From assembly GCF_016862555.1 (NCBI RefSeq), contig NZ_BONE01000055.1:1-53785 (forward strand): a DNA stretch of 53,785 nucleotides. Reading direction: 5' to 3'. Positions 1 to 8,646 of the stretch are shown here, one piece after another. Position 1 is the stretch's first letter; every line of letters begins with the position of its first letter. A program made the position numbers and the translations under genes. The stretch is from Asanoa siamensis. Its GTDB lineage: Bacteria; Actinomycetota; Actinomycetes; Mycobacteriales; Micromonosporaceae. Under the pieces are notes generated by a model that was given only the letters and a program-made list of their open reading frames with translations, was not told where the DNA came from and searched no databases.

Positions 1-3
1 TAG

Positions 4-300
4 CCCAACCGGCCGCAAAGCCACGGTCGAGGACGGAGCCCAAGCGGCCCGCAAGCTACAGGTCCGGACCGCACCCAACCCGCCCGGAAGCTACAAGCCC
101 GAGACCGAACCCAGCCGTGCCGCAAGTTACAAATGCGGACCGAACCCGACCGGCCCGAAACCGACGGGTCCGGGACGGTGCAGATGCGGCCCCGAACCGA
201 CAGGTCAGGACAGAACCCGACCGGCTCACGGGGACACAAATCCAGGACCCAACCGGCCCTCAAGCTACAAGCCCGGAAACGGGAACCTGACCGGCCAGTT
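4..300. repeat. Degenerate tandem repeat, about 35-bp unit
   Basis: Units beginning with CCCAACCGGCC or a close variant, followed by GCAAGCTACAAG and a CCGGACCG-like end, recur at 4-38, 39-73, 74-109 and 110-144. They then decay, with a recognisable copy again near 248-282. Unit length is 35-36 bp in the first four copies. No convincing gene overlaps the array. It ends just before the stop codon of the thpR-like gene, so it is the 3' flank of that minus-strand gene. It continues off the left edge of the window. Confidence 0.7.
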
Positions 301-304
301 CTTG

Positions 305-886
305 TTACAGGAGCCAGTTGGTCAGGCGTTCGTAGGTCGGGTTCGGGCCCAGGTGGCTGCGCATCAGCAGGATCTCGGTGACCGGCCACGTCGGACCCGC
401 GTAGGTGTTCAGGGACTCTCGGTCTTCGTTCAGGTCCACGCGGGGGATGCGGTCGCCCGGTCTCGCGATCGTCAGGTGCGGCTTCCAGGGGCGCTCGTCG
501 TACGGGAAGCGTGCGCGCTTCAGTTCCCGGCGCAACGATCTGTGTAGTGAGCGTATCGGGGCAAGGTCGCCGGTCACGCCTACCCACATCAGGGTGAAGG
601 CACCCCGACCGAAGCGGCCGCCGCCGGCCAGCGCCAGCTCGGGGACAGATCGGGACGACTGGGCCGCGTAACCGTCCACACCTCGGCCGATCGCCGTCTC
701 CACGTCCGCCAGGCGTTCGTCGGCGACATCTCCCAGGAAGGCGAGCGTCAGGTGATAGGTCTCGGGGCGGGCGAGGCGCGTGTTGGTGCCCGCCGCGAAC
801 GCCCGGCCCACCCGCAGCGACGCCACGAACGTGGCCAGGTTGGCCACCGCTTCCGGTGCGGGGTAGGCGGCGACGAACAGCCTCAC
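305..886 (-). CDS. thpR: RNA 2',3'-cyclic phosphodiesterase (2H family, LigT/ThpR)
   Basis: The 193-aa product has both hallmark 2H-phosphoesterase motifs: HLTLAFLG in the first half and HLTIARP in the second, plus the N-terminal RLFVAAYP strand typical of ThpR. The family opens 2',3'-cyclic phosphate ends of RNA and is cytoplasmic. I chose the GTG at 886 because it overlaps the upstream gene's stop codon in a GTGA junction and places RLFVAA at the N-terminus as in homologues. A longer frame up to 1021 exists but its extra N-terminus is low-complexity and overlaps the upstream gene. It is probably translated coupled to the gene at 883-1383. Confidence 0.88.
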   Translation of the reverse strand: MRLFVAAYPAPEAVANLATFVASLRVGRAFAAGTNTRLARPETYHLTLAFLGDVADERLADVETAIGRGVDGYAAQSSRSVPELALAGGGRFGRGAFTLMWVGVTGDLAPIRSLHRSLRRELKRARFPYDERPWKPHLTIARPGDRIPRVDLNEDRESLNTYAGPTWPVTEILLMRSHLGPNPTYERLTNWLL

Positions 887-1383
887 CGCTGCTCGCGGCG
901 TTCCGCGTCCGCGGTCGGGAGCGTCATGCCGGCCAGTTGCAGCTCGCCCTCCACCCGGACGCGTTCGATCTCCAGGTCGACGCCCACCAGCTCGCTCAGG
1001 TGCTCGGTCACGCCCAGGCACGAGCAGGCCAGTCGGAGCTGCTCGTCATAGGCGCGCAGCACTGCCGTCTGCCACACCTGTGAGCGTTGCGCCACCCCCA
1101 GGCGTTGGCGGCCCAGGCGTTGCAGGTCAGCGGCGATCTGCTCGATGGTCGGGCGTTCCGGCTCGTCGGCCGTCGGGAGCTCGACCTCGACGGACAGCTC
1201 GCCCATCGAGCGGTCGAGCCGGCTGATGTCGCGGCGCTCGCGGCGCACGAGCCGAGCCTGGTGAAGCGCGCGGGCCGCGCGCTCGATCAGCTCGTCGGCG
1301 CACACGATCGCGGCGACGATGGCGGGCAGACACAACAAGGTCAGGATCGCCACAGCCAGCACGAGTGTGTGCGGAATCGCCAC
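883..1383 (-). CDS. Conserved hypothetical protein with N-terminal membrane anchor
   Basis: The 166-aa product starts with GTG and carries one strong hydrophobic segment at about residues 6-28, which suggests an N-terminal anchor. A charged, mostly helical region follows, rich in Arg and Glu (about 32-110). There is one Cys pair (CSC, around residue 120) and no motif I recognise. It overlaps the GTG of thpR by 4 bp (GTGA), so the two are very likely cotranscribed and translationally coupled. No function can be assigned. The coupling only shows coexpression with an RNA-end-processing enzyme. Confidence 0.7.
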   Translation of the reverse strand: MAIPHTLVLAVAILTLLCLPAIVAAIVCADELIERAARALHQARLVRRERRDISRLDRSMGELSVEVELPTADEPERPTIEQIAADLQRLGRQRLGVAQRSQVWQTAVLRAYDEQLRLACSCLGVTEHLSELVGVDLEIERVRVEGELQLAGMTLPTADAERREQR

Positions 1384-1481
1384 CCTTCGACGCTATGCGC
1401 GTCCGGCAGCGATCGCCACCGATTTGGGTTTCATTTGGTGCACCGACCGGCCACATTCGCGGGTCGGCGCATTCGTGCTGA

Positions 1482-2228
1482 TCATTGTGTGGCTCCTTCC
1501 AGCAGGGCGCGGAGGCGGGCCACCGCAGCGGCATCTCCCTCCACCCGCACCGCGCTGTCGCCCACCCGGCGCCAAAGCCACAGCAGCACGTCGTGCGGGC
1601 TGCCCGACACCTGGGCCATCGCCTGACCAGCGGTCGGCGGCACCACCTCGACCGCGCCGCCCGCGAGGCGCACCAGCCAGCGGGCGCCCGCGGCGCTGAC
1701 CAGCACGGCCTGGTCATTGGGAGCCGTCAGCAGGTCGCCGAAGTCTTCCGGCCACTGCCGCGTCGCGAAGGACAGGAAGACCTCGAGCACCTCGGCGATG
1801 CCGTCGCCGGCCAGCTCGGCCGGGATCGGCGTGATCGGCCTGCCCGCCGCCAGCTCGGCGTCGACTCGGTGGATCACCGTCTCCTGCGCCATCCGGCGGA
1901 CCCAGAAGCCGACGGTCTGGTCCGGCTCGTGCCACGTCGGACATTTCTCGTCGTCGGGCCGGCGCGCGAACTCGGCCAGCAGCTCGGCGAAGGCCCGGTC
2001 CAGCAACACCAGGGACGGCTCGCCGGTCGGTGACGGCGGCCACCGCTCGGGTAGCGCGCCGCGCCGCATCGTCTCGACCTTGTGCAGGTAGACGTGGGCC
2101 ACGTGGTCGAGCAGGTCGTCGACCGTCCACCCCGGACAGGACGGCACGGCCGCCGCGGGGTCGACGGCGGCCGCGCGCAGTGCGTCGAAATCGGCCTCGA
2201 TGGACCGGAGAAACATCTCGCGGGTCAT
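1482..2228 (-). CDS. Maleylpyruvate isomerase-type, DinB-fold mycothiol-dependent family protein
   Basis: The 248-aa product has the layout of the actinobacterial MDMPI family. An N-terminal DinB four-helix domain contains CPGWTVDDLLDHVAHV (metal-binding His region) and later ETVIHRVDAE (second metal-binding His). A small C-terminal domain follows from about residue 170. Such proteins use a divalent metal and often mycothiol; the true substrate is usually unknown. Start ATG at 2228 opens with MTREMFLRSIEADF, the usual start of helix 1. It lies 32 nt downstream of the MFS gene on the same strand and may share its transcript. Confidence 0.82.
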   Translation of the reverse strand: MTREMFLRSIEADFDALRAAAVDPAAAVPSCPGWTVDDLLDHVAHVYLHKVETMRRGALPERWPPSPTGEPSLVLLDRAFAELLAEFARRPDDEKCPTWHEPDQTVGFWVRRMAQETVIHRVDAELAAGRPITPIPAELAGDGIAEVLEVFLSFATRQWPEDFGDLLTAPNDQAVLVSAAGARWLVRLAGGAVEVVPPTAGQAMAQVSGSPHDVLLWLWRRVGDSAVRVEGDAAAVARLRALLEGATQ

Positions 2229-2260
2229 GGCGGACAGCCAAGCAGACGGGTACGACAGAT

Positions 2261-3556
2261 TCAGGCCCGTTCGGCGCCCGCGACAGCCGGCACGATCTGG
2301 ACCCGCGGCACCGGCCGCAGGCGCATTCGCAGCCGGCTCCCGCTGTGCCGCAACTGCACGACCAGGGCGCCCGACGTCGCGGCCAGCGCGGCCACGCCGC
2401 CCATCCAGATCGCGGGGCCGGCACCGGCGTGATCGGCGAGCCATCCGACCAGCGGCCCGGACACCGGGTTCACCCCCATGAACACGAAAACCCAAAGCGC
2501 CATAACCCGCCCACGGAACGCGGCATCCGTACCCAGTTGGATCCGCTGGTTCGCCGCTTGTGCGAAGAAGACCATGAAGAAACCGGTGGGTACGAGGGCG
2601 ACGACCACCAGCCAGTACAGGGGCAGGACGCCGACCACGATCGCGAGCCCGCTGAACGCCATCGCCGAGCCGATCACGGTGTAGACCGACGGCCGGGCGC
2701 GCCGCGTACCCCCGACGAGCGCACCCACCAACGCGCCCAGGCCGACCGCGGTGGTGAACAGGCCGAACGACGCCGCTCCGGTGTTGAAGCCGGTCTTCGC
2801 CAGGGCCTGCAGCGTCACCGGGAAGTTGAAGAGCGTGAAGGCCAGGATGCTCATCAGCACCATGGGGAGCAGCAGGTCCTGCCGTTGACGGACATACCGC
2901 AGACCGTCGACGACCCGCGCCGGCTCCCGCGCACCGGCCGGCGCCACCTCCGGACGATAGAGCTCCCCGGGCCGCATCCGGAACAGACACACGAGAGGAG
3001 CAATGGCCAGGACCGCGCTGAGTACGAACACCGGGCCCACGTCGAACAGCGCGATCGCGACACCGGCGAGGGACGGCCCGATCACCCGGGCGCTGTTGAA
3101 GGTCGCGGCCGAGAGCCCCAGCGCGTTCGGCAGCAGCCGGGTCTCCACCAGCTCCGAGACGAAGGACTGCCGCACCGGCGTCTCGACGGCGGAGGCCACG
3201 CCCAGCAGGAACGCGAACACGTAGACGTGCCACAGCTCCACGGCCCCGCTGACCACCAGCACGCTGAACAGCACGCACAGCAACGTCCAGGCCGCGTTCG
3301 CGACGAACAGGATCCTGCGCTTGTCGTAGCGGTCGGCGAGCCGCCCGGACAGCAGCGTGAGCGCCAGCACCGGCGTGAACTGCAGGGCCGTGACGATGCC
3401 GAGTTGCGCCGCGGTGCCACCCAACAGGAAGACGAGCCAGTCCTGCGTGGTGAACATCATCCAGACGCCGATCAGCTTCACGAGCTGACCGAGCGCGAAG
3501 AGCCGGTAGTTCCTCACCTGGAGGGACTGGAACGTGGTGTTGAGCCGGGCCCGCAA
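2261..3556 (-). CDS. MFS transporter, EntS-like (MFS_3) exporter family
   Basis: The product of about 431 aa has roughly 12 hydrophobic segments and the MFS loop motif GRLADRYDKRR between segments 2 and 3. The opening FQSLQVRNYRLFALGQ is typical of the EntS/MFS_3 branch, which exports siderophores or drugs. I place the start at TTG 3556 because a perfect AGGAGG (3567-3572) lies 10 nt upstream. An in-frame GTG at 3598 would add 14 residues but has no such ribosome binding site and abuts an inverted repeat. A marR gene lies upstream on the same strand, so this transporter is the likely target of that regulator. The substrate is unknown. Confidence 0.88.
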   Translation of the reverse strand: MRARLNTTFQSLQVRNYRLFALGQLVKLIGVWMMFTTQDWLVFLLGGTAAQLGIVTALQFTPVLALTLLSGRLADRYDKRRILFVANAAWTLLCVLFSVLVVSGAVELWHVYVFAFLLGVASAVETPVRQSFVSELVETRLLPNALGLSAATFNSARVIGPSLAGVAIALFDVGPVFVLSAVLAIAPLVCLFRMRPGELYRPEVAPAGAREPARVVDGLRYVRQRQDLLLPMVLMSILAFTLFNFPVTLQALAKTGFNTGAASFGLFTTAVGLGALVGALVGGTRRARPSVYTVIGSAMAFSGLAIVVGVLPLYWLVVVALVPTGFFMVFFAQAANQRIQLGTDAAFRGRVMALWVFVFMGVNPVSGPLVGWLADHAGAGPAIWMGGVAALAATSGALVVQLRHSGSRLRMRLRPVPRVQIVPAVAGAERA

Positions 3557-3600
3557 GGGTGTTGCGCCTCCTAAGAGATCCGCGTACGCGTCATCCACCA

Positions 3601-3762
3601 GGGCCGATCCGACGGATCAGGGCGAGCCGAGACGGAGTCCAGGAGTCGTCTGGTGGTGGCCCGGGATTGCCCGGATACCGGTGTCGTATCCGGGTGATCC
3701 CGGGACGCCGCCAGGCGGCGCCTGGGCCCGTCGCAGGCCTTGCTGATCCGTCGGATCGGACC
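3601..3762. repeat. Nested long inverted repeats between marR and the MFS gene
   Basis: The outer arms are 3601-3620 and 3743-3762 (19 of 20 bases pair, with a perfect 15-bp core GATCCGACGGATCAG). Inner arms at 3660-3678 and 3686-3704 pair at 17 of 19 bases around a 7-nt loop. Each outer arm is itself nearly palindromic (GATCCG-A-CGGATC). The inner hairpin could end transcription from marR. The outer repeats do not look like a simple terminator and resemble the terminal repeats of a small non-coding element of about 160 bp. The outer left arm stops 3 bp before the alternative GTG start of the MFS gene. Confidence 0.75.
3660..3704 (-). terminator. Strong hairpin, possible marR terminator
   Basis: A 19-bp imperfect stem (two mismatches) with a 7-nt loop lies about 85 nt beyond the marR stop codon. 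No U-tract follows, which is usual in actinobacteria. It sits inside a larger inverted repeat, so it may belong to a mobile or structural element instead. Confidence 0.45.
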
Positions 3763-3787
3763 TGGGACGAAGCGGGCGCGGGCCGGT

Positions 3788-4237
3788 TCAGGCGCGCGCG
3801 ACCTTTTGCAGGATCTCCGCGGCCCGGCGAAGCGTCTCGCGCTCCTCCGGGGTGAGTGCGGCGAGGCGAGGGGCCAACCACTCGTCACGGGCCCGCTCGT
3901 GCTGGGCAAGGATCGCCCGACCCGCCTCGGTGGCGGCCAGGATGACCTGGCGCCCGTCGGTCGGGTGCGGGGTGCGTTGCACCAGCCCGCGCTCTTCCAG
4001 CTTGGCCACGATCTTGGTCATCGTCGGCGGCTGGACTCGTTCGGCGTCGGCCAGTTCCCGGGGGGACAGCGCGCCGGCCAGTTGCAGGCTGGTCAGCGCG
4101 GAGAGTTGGGTAACCGTCAGGTCGCCGACCGGACGGGTCTGCCTGACCCGCCGGTTGAACCGGGTGATCGCGTCGCGCAGCGATGAGGCCAGTTGCGTCA
4201 CCGAGACGCGCTTCGCCGCCACCACCTGCTCCGTCAC
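3788..4237 (-). CDS. MarR family transcriptional regulator
   Basis: The 149-aa product has the winged-helix layout of MarR. A recognition region contains LSPRELADAERVQPPTMTKI, followed by the wing segment GLVQRTPHPTDGRQV with the conserved DGR turn (about residues 96-102). Dimerisation helices lie at both ends. MarR proteins are usually ligand-responsive repressors of neighbouring exporters. Here an MFS exporter is directly downstream on the same strand, which suggests local control. The GTG start at 4237 lies just 5 nt from a palindromic operator-like site, which suggests autorepression. Confidence 0.9.
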   Translation of the reverse strand: MTEQVVAAKRVSVTQLASSLRDAITRFNRRVRQTRPVGDLTVTQLSALTSLQLAGALSPRELADAERVQPPTMTKIVAKLEERGLVQRTPHPTDGRQVILAATEAGRAILAQHERARDEWLAPRLAALTPEERETLRRAAEILQKVARA

Positions 4238-4242
4238 GATCC

Positions 4243-4255
4243 TTAGCTTAACTAA
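4243..4255. promoter_or_regulatory. MarR-type operator upstream of marR
   Basis: TTAGCTTAACTAA is a near-perfect palindrome of TTAG and CTAA half-sites, close to the SlyA/MarR consensus (TTAG-n4-CTAA). It lies immediately upstream of the marR start. Binding here would block transcription or translation initiation of marR. Assignment rests on motif resemblance and position only. Confidence 0.55.
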
Positions 4256-4290
4256 TGAGCCCGGCTAACAACTACGAAGTATGGCCCTGG

Positions 4291-5763
4291 TCACGAGATC
4301 AGCGTCTCGATCGGGCCACGCAGGAAGTAGACCACGAACAGTGCCGCGACGGCGTACAAGATGGGGTGAACCGCACGTGCCTTGCCGACGGCGAGCTTGA
4401 TCACCACGTACGAGATGATCCCGGCCCCGATGCCGACGGAGATCGAGTAGGTGAACGGCATCAGCACGATCGTCAGAAACGCTGGCACGGCGATCTCGTA
4501 GTCGGTCCAGTCGATGCCGCGCACCGCGGTCATCATCAGGAAGCCGACGATCACCAGCGCGGCCGACGCCGCCTCGAACGGCACCACCGTGACCAGCGGG
4601 GCGATGAACATCGCGAGCAGGAACAGGCCGCCGGTGACGAGGTTGGCCACGCCGGTCCGGGCCCCCTCGGCGACACCCGACGCGCTCTCGATGTAGGACG
4701 TGTTGCTGGACACGCTGGCCGCGCCGCCGGCGGCGGCCGCGACCGAGTCGACGAGCAGGATCTCCCGGGTACGCGGGGGCATGCCGTCCTGGTCGAGCAG
4801 CCCGCCCTCCTGGCCCACCGCGACCATCGTGCCCATCGTGTCGAAGAAGTCGGTGATCAGCAGGGTGAAGATCAGCATGAGCACGACCAGCACGCCGGCG
4901 CGCTCCCACGAGTCGAACACGTTGAACTTGCCCAGCAGCGACAGGTCGGGCACGTCGACGATCTTGTCCGGCAGCGCCGGTACGTTCAGCGACCAGCCGC
5001 TCGGGTTGGGCTTGCCGTCCACGAACGACGGGCCGATCTTGCCGATCGCCTCGACGATGATCGCGAGCACGGTCGCCGACAGGATGCCGATCAGGATGGC
5101 CCCGCGGACCCGGCGCACGAACAGCACGATCGTCAGCAGCAGGGCGAACACGAACACGAGCGCCGGCCAGGTGATCAGCCGGCCGTTGATGCCCAGCCCC
5201 ACCGGCACCGTGGTGCCGGCGATGTCGGGGATGCGCCGCACGAAGCCCGCGTCGACCAGCCCGATGATCGTCAGGAACAGCCCGATGCCGACGCCGATGG
5301 CCGCCTTGAGCTGGGTCGGCACCGAGCGGAAGATGCTCTCCCGCAGACCGGTGAGCACGAGTACGGCGATCAGCAGACCCTCGATGACCACCAGACCCAT
5401 CGCGTCGGCCCAGGTCATCTGCGGGGCGATCTCGTACGCGACCATGGCGTTGACGCCGAGGCCGGCCGCCAGCGCGAGCGGGAAGCGGGCCACGACGCCC
5501 ATCAGGATCGTCATCACTCCGGCGACCAGCGCGGTCGCGGCGGCGATCGCGGCGATGGCGAGGTGGGCGCCGGTGGCGTCGGTCGCGCTGCCGAGGATCA
5601 GCGGGTTCAACACGACGATGTACGCCATGGTGAAGAACGTCGCGAACCCGCCGCGGATCTCCCGCCCGACGGTGGACCCGCGGGCGCTGATGGAGAAGTA
5701 GCGGTCGAACCCGCTGCGCGGCTCGCCGGGCGTCGTCGCCTGCGTCGTGGTCGGTGCCGTCAT
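4291..5763 (-). CDS. NCS2 family permease (AzgA/PbuG-like purine transporter)
   Basis: The 490-aa product opens with FDRYFSISARGSTVGREIRGG and then ATFFTMAYIVVLNP, the N-terminal signature of the AzgA/PbuG branch of NCS2. These are proton-coupled importers of adenine, guanine and hypoxanthine. About 12-14 hydrophobic segments fit the fold. The later motif DFFDTMGTMVAVG (about residue 300) matches the conserved substrate-site helix of the branch. ATG 5763 was chosen because it gives the short hydrophilic lead normal for the family. The next gene upstream is divergent, so 5764-5926 must hold promoters for both. Confidence 0.92.
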   Translation of the reverse strand: MTAPTTTQATTPGEPRSGFDRYFSISARGSTVGREIRGGFATFFTMAYIVVLNPLILGSATDATGAHLAIAAIAAATALVAGVMTILMGVVARFPLALAAGLGVNAMVAYEIAPQMTWADAMGLVVIEGLLIAVLVLTGLRESIFRSVPTQLKAAIGVGIGLFLTIIGLVDAGFVRRIPDIAGTTVPVGLGINGRLITWPALVFVFALLLTIVLFVRRVRGAILIGILSATVLAIIVEAIGKIGPSFVDGKPNPSGWSLNVPALPDKIVDVPDLSLLGKFNVFDSWERAGVLVVLMLIFTLLITDFFDTMGTMVAVGQEGGLLDQDGMPPRTREILLVDSVAAAAGGAASVSSNTSYIESASGVAEGARTGVANLVTGGLFLLAMFIAPLVTVVPFEAASAALVIVGFLMMTAVRGIDWTDYEIAVPAFLTIVLMPFTYSISVGIGAGIISYVVIKLAVGKARAVHPILYAVAALFVVYFLRGPIETLIS

Positions 5764-5926
5764 GCCGTTGCCTCTCGCGACGCGTCGCCTGCCGGCCCTC
5801 GACTGAGACTGCCGCGCGCGCTCCGCTCGCTCATGATCGGGATCCCCACGGAGATCATCGATGTGACCTGGGCATACTGCCACAGGCGGTGTTCCACCGA
5901 AAGATCTTCCTGGTTACCCTTTTCGA

Positions 5927-6196
5927 GTGGCTGACCAGCAACAACCGCGCGTCGCACCGCTAGACCCGCCGATGGTGCCGTTCGCGGTGGGCGGGATCAT
6001 CATTTGGGCCGTTATCGGCCTCGTGGTGCTCGCCTTTTTCCGCGACGGGCGCGAAAACTGGCTCTGGACCTGCCTTGCCGGGTTCGTGCTCGGTTTCCCG
6101 GGCCTGGCCGTCATGCTGCGCCACGACGCCAACCGGCGCCGGCGGCGCGCGGCCGCGGCTCAGTCGTCGACCGACTCGACCTCGCCGTCGTCGTAG
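5927..6196 (+). CDS. DUF2530 domain small membrane protein
   Basis: The 89-aa product has two hydrophobic segments (about residues 17-38 and 47-64) joined by a short loop RDGRENW and followed by a strongly basic tail (RRRRR). This matches DUF2530, an actinobacterial family of unknown function, in length and arrangement. It starts with GTG at 5927. The 3' end overlaps the convergent DUF3027 gene by 37 bp. No function is known; the basic tail fits a cytoplasmic C-terminus. Confidence 0.82.
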   Translation: MADQQQPRVAPLDPPMVPFAVGGIIIWAVIGLVVLAFFRDGRENWLWTCLAGFVLGFPGLAVMLRHDANRRRRRAAAAQSSTDSTSPSS

Positions 6197-6903
6197 ACGG
6201 TCGGCAGCTCGTCCGCGGGCGAGGCGCTCTCGGCCAGCGCCTCGGAGTGGGCGCCGCAGCCGTGGTCGGAGCTGACCGCCCGGCCGTCGTCGGGGGCGAA
6301 CATGTTGCCGCACACCCCGAACGACTGACGCAGCGAGCCGGCCAGCGGTAGGTAGAAACCGCAGCTCACGCAGCGGGCGGCCGACGGGGCGGCGGTGGAG
6401 ATGGCCGCGTCGGGACCGTGGTCGCCGTCGTACCAGCGCTGCGCCGTCTCTTCCCGGCCCTCTTTCGACATGACCCGGGGGCGGCCGAGGCCCAGCTCCC
6501 AGGCGACGTCGTCGACCGCCGGGTCGTCGGAGAGCGTGTAGCCGGGGACCAGCCGGTCGTCGTCGGCCGGGGTCAGCAGCAGGTCGCCGACGCCCAGGTC
6601 ACCGGGCTGCAGGCGGTCCTGCCAGGGCACCCAGCCCGGGGCGAGCAGCGCGTCGGGCCCGGGCAGCAGCACGGTGTCGCAGACCGTCACGTGCTTGCTG
6701 CGGGAGACCCGAGTCACAGTGACGGCCCAGCGCCAACCGCGGTATCCGGGCATTTCGCAGGCAAAGTAGTGGGTGACCAGCCGCTCGCCCTCAGCAACCG
6801 CATCGAGGTGGGCGCCGACCTCCGCCGCGTCGACCTCGGTGACCGCCGACCGGGCGAGGTCGACGGCCGCGGCACAGACCTGGTCGAGCTTCGCGGATCG
6901 CAC
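6160..6903 (-). CDS. DUF3027 domain protein
   Basis: The 247-aa product matches the actinobacterial DUF3027 family: an N-terminal KLDQVCAAAVDLAR helix, a middle region with TVTRVSRSKHVTVCD and GWVPWQDRLQPGDLG, and a C-terminal zinc-ribbon-like part with CVSCGFY, CGNMFAPDDGR and HGCGAHSE. Its Cys/His spacing suggests metal binding. Start GTG 6903 is favoured because AGGAG lies 7 nt upstream. Longer upstream reading frames overlap the divergent MFS gene. Function is unknown. The last 37 bp overlap the convergent DUF2530 gene. Confidence 0.85.
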   Translation of the reverse strand: MRSAKLDQVCAAAVDLARSAVTEVDAAEVGAHLDAVAEGERLVTHYFACEMPGYRGWRWAVTVTRVSRSKHVTVCDTVLLPGPDALLAPGWVPWQDRLQPGDLGVGDLLLTPADDDRLVPGYTLSDDPAVDDVAWELGLGRPRVMSKEGREETAQRWYDGDHGPDAAISTAAPSAARCVSCGFYLPLAGSLRQSFGVCGNMFAPDDGRAVSSDHGCGAHSEALAESASPADELPTVYDDGEVESVDD

Positions 6904-6981
6904 GGCGGCACTCCTGGTCACCCTGACATTCTTCACTACGCGTGTGGGCCGCCGACACCGGGATGGGAGAGGATGGGGCGC

Positions 6982-8646
6982 ATGCCGCTGATAAGCCGCA
7001 CCGCGTCGACGCTCGGCCGTTTTCTCGGCACGACCGTCAAGGGTGGCCGCCTGGTCAGTCGGGGTGTGCGACGCGGCGTCGGAACCGCCCGATCCAAGGG
7101 CGCCCGGGGCGAAACCGGCATGATGCGGCTGTTCGACCTGCACGCCGCCTCCTGCGCCGGCGACACGCTGATCACGATCGGCCTGGCCGGCACGATCTTC
7201 TTCGACGTCCCCCTCGGCGAGGCGCGCACCAAGGTCGCGCTCTACCTGCTCGTCACCATGATCCCGTTCGCGTTGCTGGCGCCGGTGGTCGGGCCGCTGC
7301 TCGACCACTTCCGGCACGGCCGGCGGTGGGCCCTGGCGGCCACGTTCCTCGGCCGGGCCTTCCTGGTCTGGGCGGTGGCCGACAACACCGACTCACTCGC
7401 GCTCTATCCGGCCGCGTTCGGCGTCCTCGCCCTTTCCCGGGCGTACGGCGTGGCCAGATCGGCGGCCGTCCCCCGGCTGTTGCCGGAAGGGCTCGGCCTG
7501 TCCCAGGCGGGTGCCCGGGCGAGCATCTACGGCACGGTGGCCGGTGCGATAGCCGCCCCGATCGGTGTCGCCGCGTTCGCCATCGGCCCGCAATGGCCGC
7601 TGCGGATCGCCGCCGTGATCTTCCTGGTCGGCATGGTGATCTCGCTGCGGCTGCCCGGCCGGGCCGACTCCGACCCGCCGGAGCAGGTGCCGCGGCCGAT
7701 AGCGGCCGTCTTCGGCGCCCTGCGCCGCAACGGCGACCGGCCGCTCTCCGGCCGGCTGGTGATCGCGACCCTGATCGGCAGCGCCACCCTCCGGCTGTTC
7801 TACGGCTTCCTCCTGCTCTTCCTCGCGTTCGCGGTGAAGGGCGGCTATCTCGACACGACCCTGTTCGGCCGCGACATCAGCGACGGCTTCGCGCTGAGCG
7901 TGATGGGCGCCGCGCTCGGCGTCGGCACGTTCCTGGCCACCGCCGTCGGCACCCGGCTGCGAATACACCGGCCGGTGGCCCTGCAGTCCAGCGGCCTGGT
8001 CATCACGGCGGGCCTCGCGGTGCTCACCACGATCGGCTTCTCGCTGGCCATGGTGGCCCTGCTCTGCCTTGTCACGGCCGTGATGAGCGGCATCGCGAAG
8101 CTGGCCAACGACGCGACGATCCAGGAACGGGTGCCGGAGCGGCTGCGGGCCAGCGCGTTCGCACACTCCGAGACCGTGCTGATGCTGGCCTTCGTGGCCG
8201 GCGGCGGGCTGGGCCTGGTGCCGGTCACCGGCCGGGTCGGCGTGGGCCTGCTGGCCGCCCTGATGGCGCTGGCGGCGCTGCGCGGGGTGATGGTCGCCGG
8301 CAAGCTGCGCAAGGAGCGGCTGCACGGCCGGTTCGACGTGGGTGACGCGGTGGTCGAGGAGGCGCTCGACGAGCCGCCCACCCGCCCGATGCCGACCGAA
8401 CCGCGACGGCCGGCCCCGCAGACCCCGCCCGCGCCGCGGGCCGAGGCGCCCACCGCCGAGATGCCCCGTGCCGGGGGCCGGCGCTGGTGGCGCCGGTCGC
8501 GGCCCGAGGAGGAGCGGGCCGAACCGGCCGAGAGCGGCAGCACCACCGTCGTGGCACCGCCGGGCTACCACGTCTACCGGCCCAGCAACCCGGTCGACGG
8601 GCCCGGCGAGGACCCGTGGCGCGACACCGCGGGCCCGCCGGCGTGA
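6982..8646 (+). CDS. MFS transporter with long Pro-rich cytoplasmic tail
   Basis: The 554-aa product has a short amphipathic basic N-terminus, about 12 hydrophobic segments between residues 55 and 440, and a tail of about 110 residues rich in Pro, Arg and Glu. It lacks the canonical GRLADR-type loop but has FRHGRRWAL in the equivalent place. Start ATG 6982 has GGGAGAGG 9 nt upstream; ATG 6973 in the same frame is an alternative. Its stop codon overlaps the start of mqnB (GTGA). That makes it the first gene of an operon with menaquinone genes. Substrate unknown. Confidence 0.82.
   Translation: MPLISRTASTLGRFLGTTVKGGRLVSRGVRRGVGTARSKGARGETGMMRLFDLHAASCAGDTLITIGLAGTIFFDVPLGEARTKVALYLLVTMIPFALLAPVVGPLLDHFRHGRRWALAATFLGRAFLVWAVADNTDSLALYPAAFGVLALSRAYGVARSAAVPRLLPEGLGLSQAGARASIYGTVAGAIAAPIGVAAFAIGPQWPLRIAAVIFLVGMVISLRLPGRADSDPPEQVPRPIAAVFGALRRNGDRPLSGRLVIATLIGSATLRLFYGFLLLFLAFAVKGGYLDTTLFGRDISDGFALSVMGAALGVGTFLATAVGTRLRIHRPVALQSSGLVITAGLAVLTTIGFSLAMVALLCLVTAVMSGIAKLANDATIQERVPERLRASAFAHSETVLMLAFVAGGGLGLVPVTGRVGVGLLAALMALAALRGVMVAGKLRKERLHGRFDVGDAVVEEALDEPPTRPMPTEPRRPAPQTPPAPRAEAPTAEMPRAGGRRWWRRSRPEEERAEPAESGSTTVVAPPGYHVYRPSNPVDGPGEDPWRDTAGPPA

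Noticed and set aside
1-304. CRISPR array at the left edge
   Set aside because: The 35-bp units are directly adjacent with no unique spacers, copies diverge progressively, and no cas gene is present.
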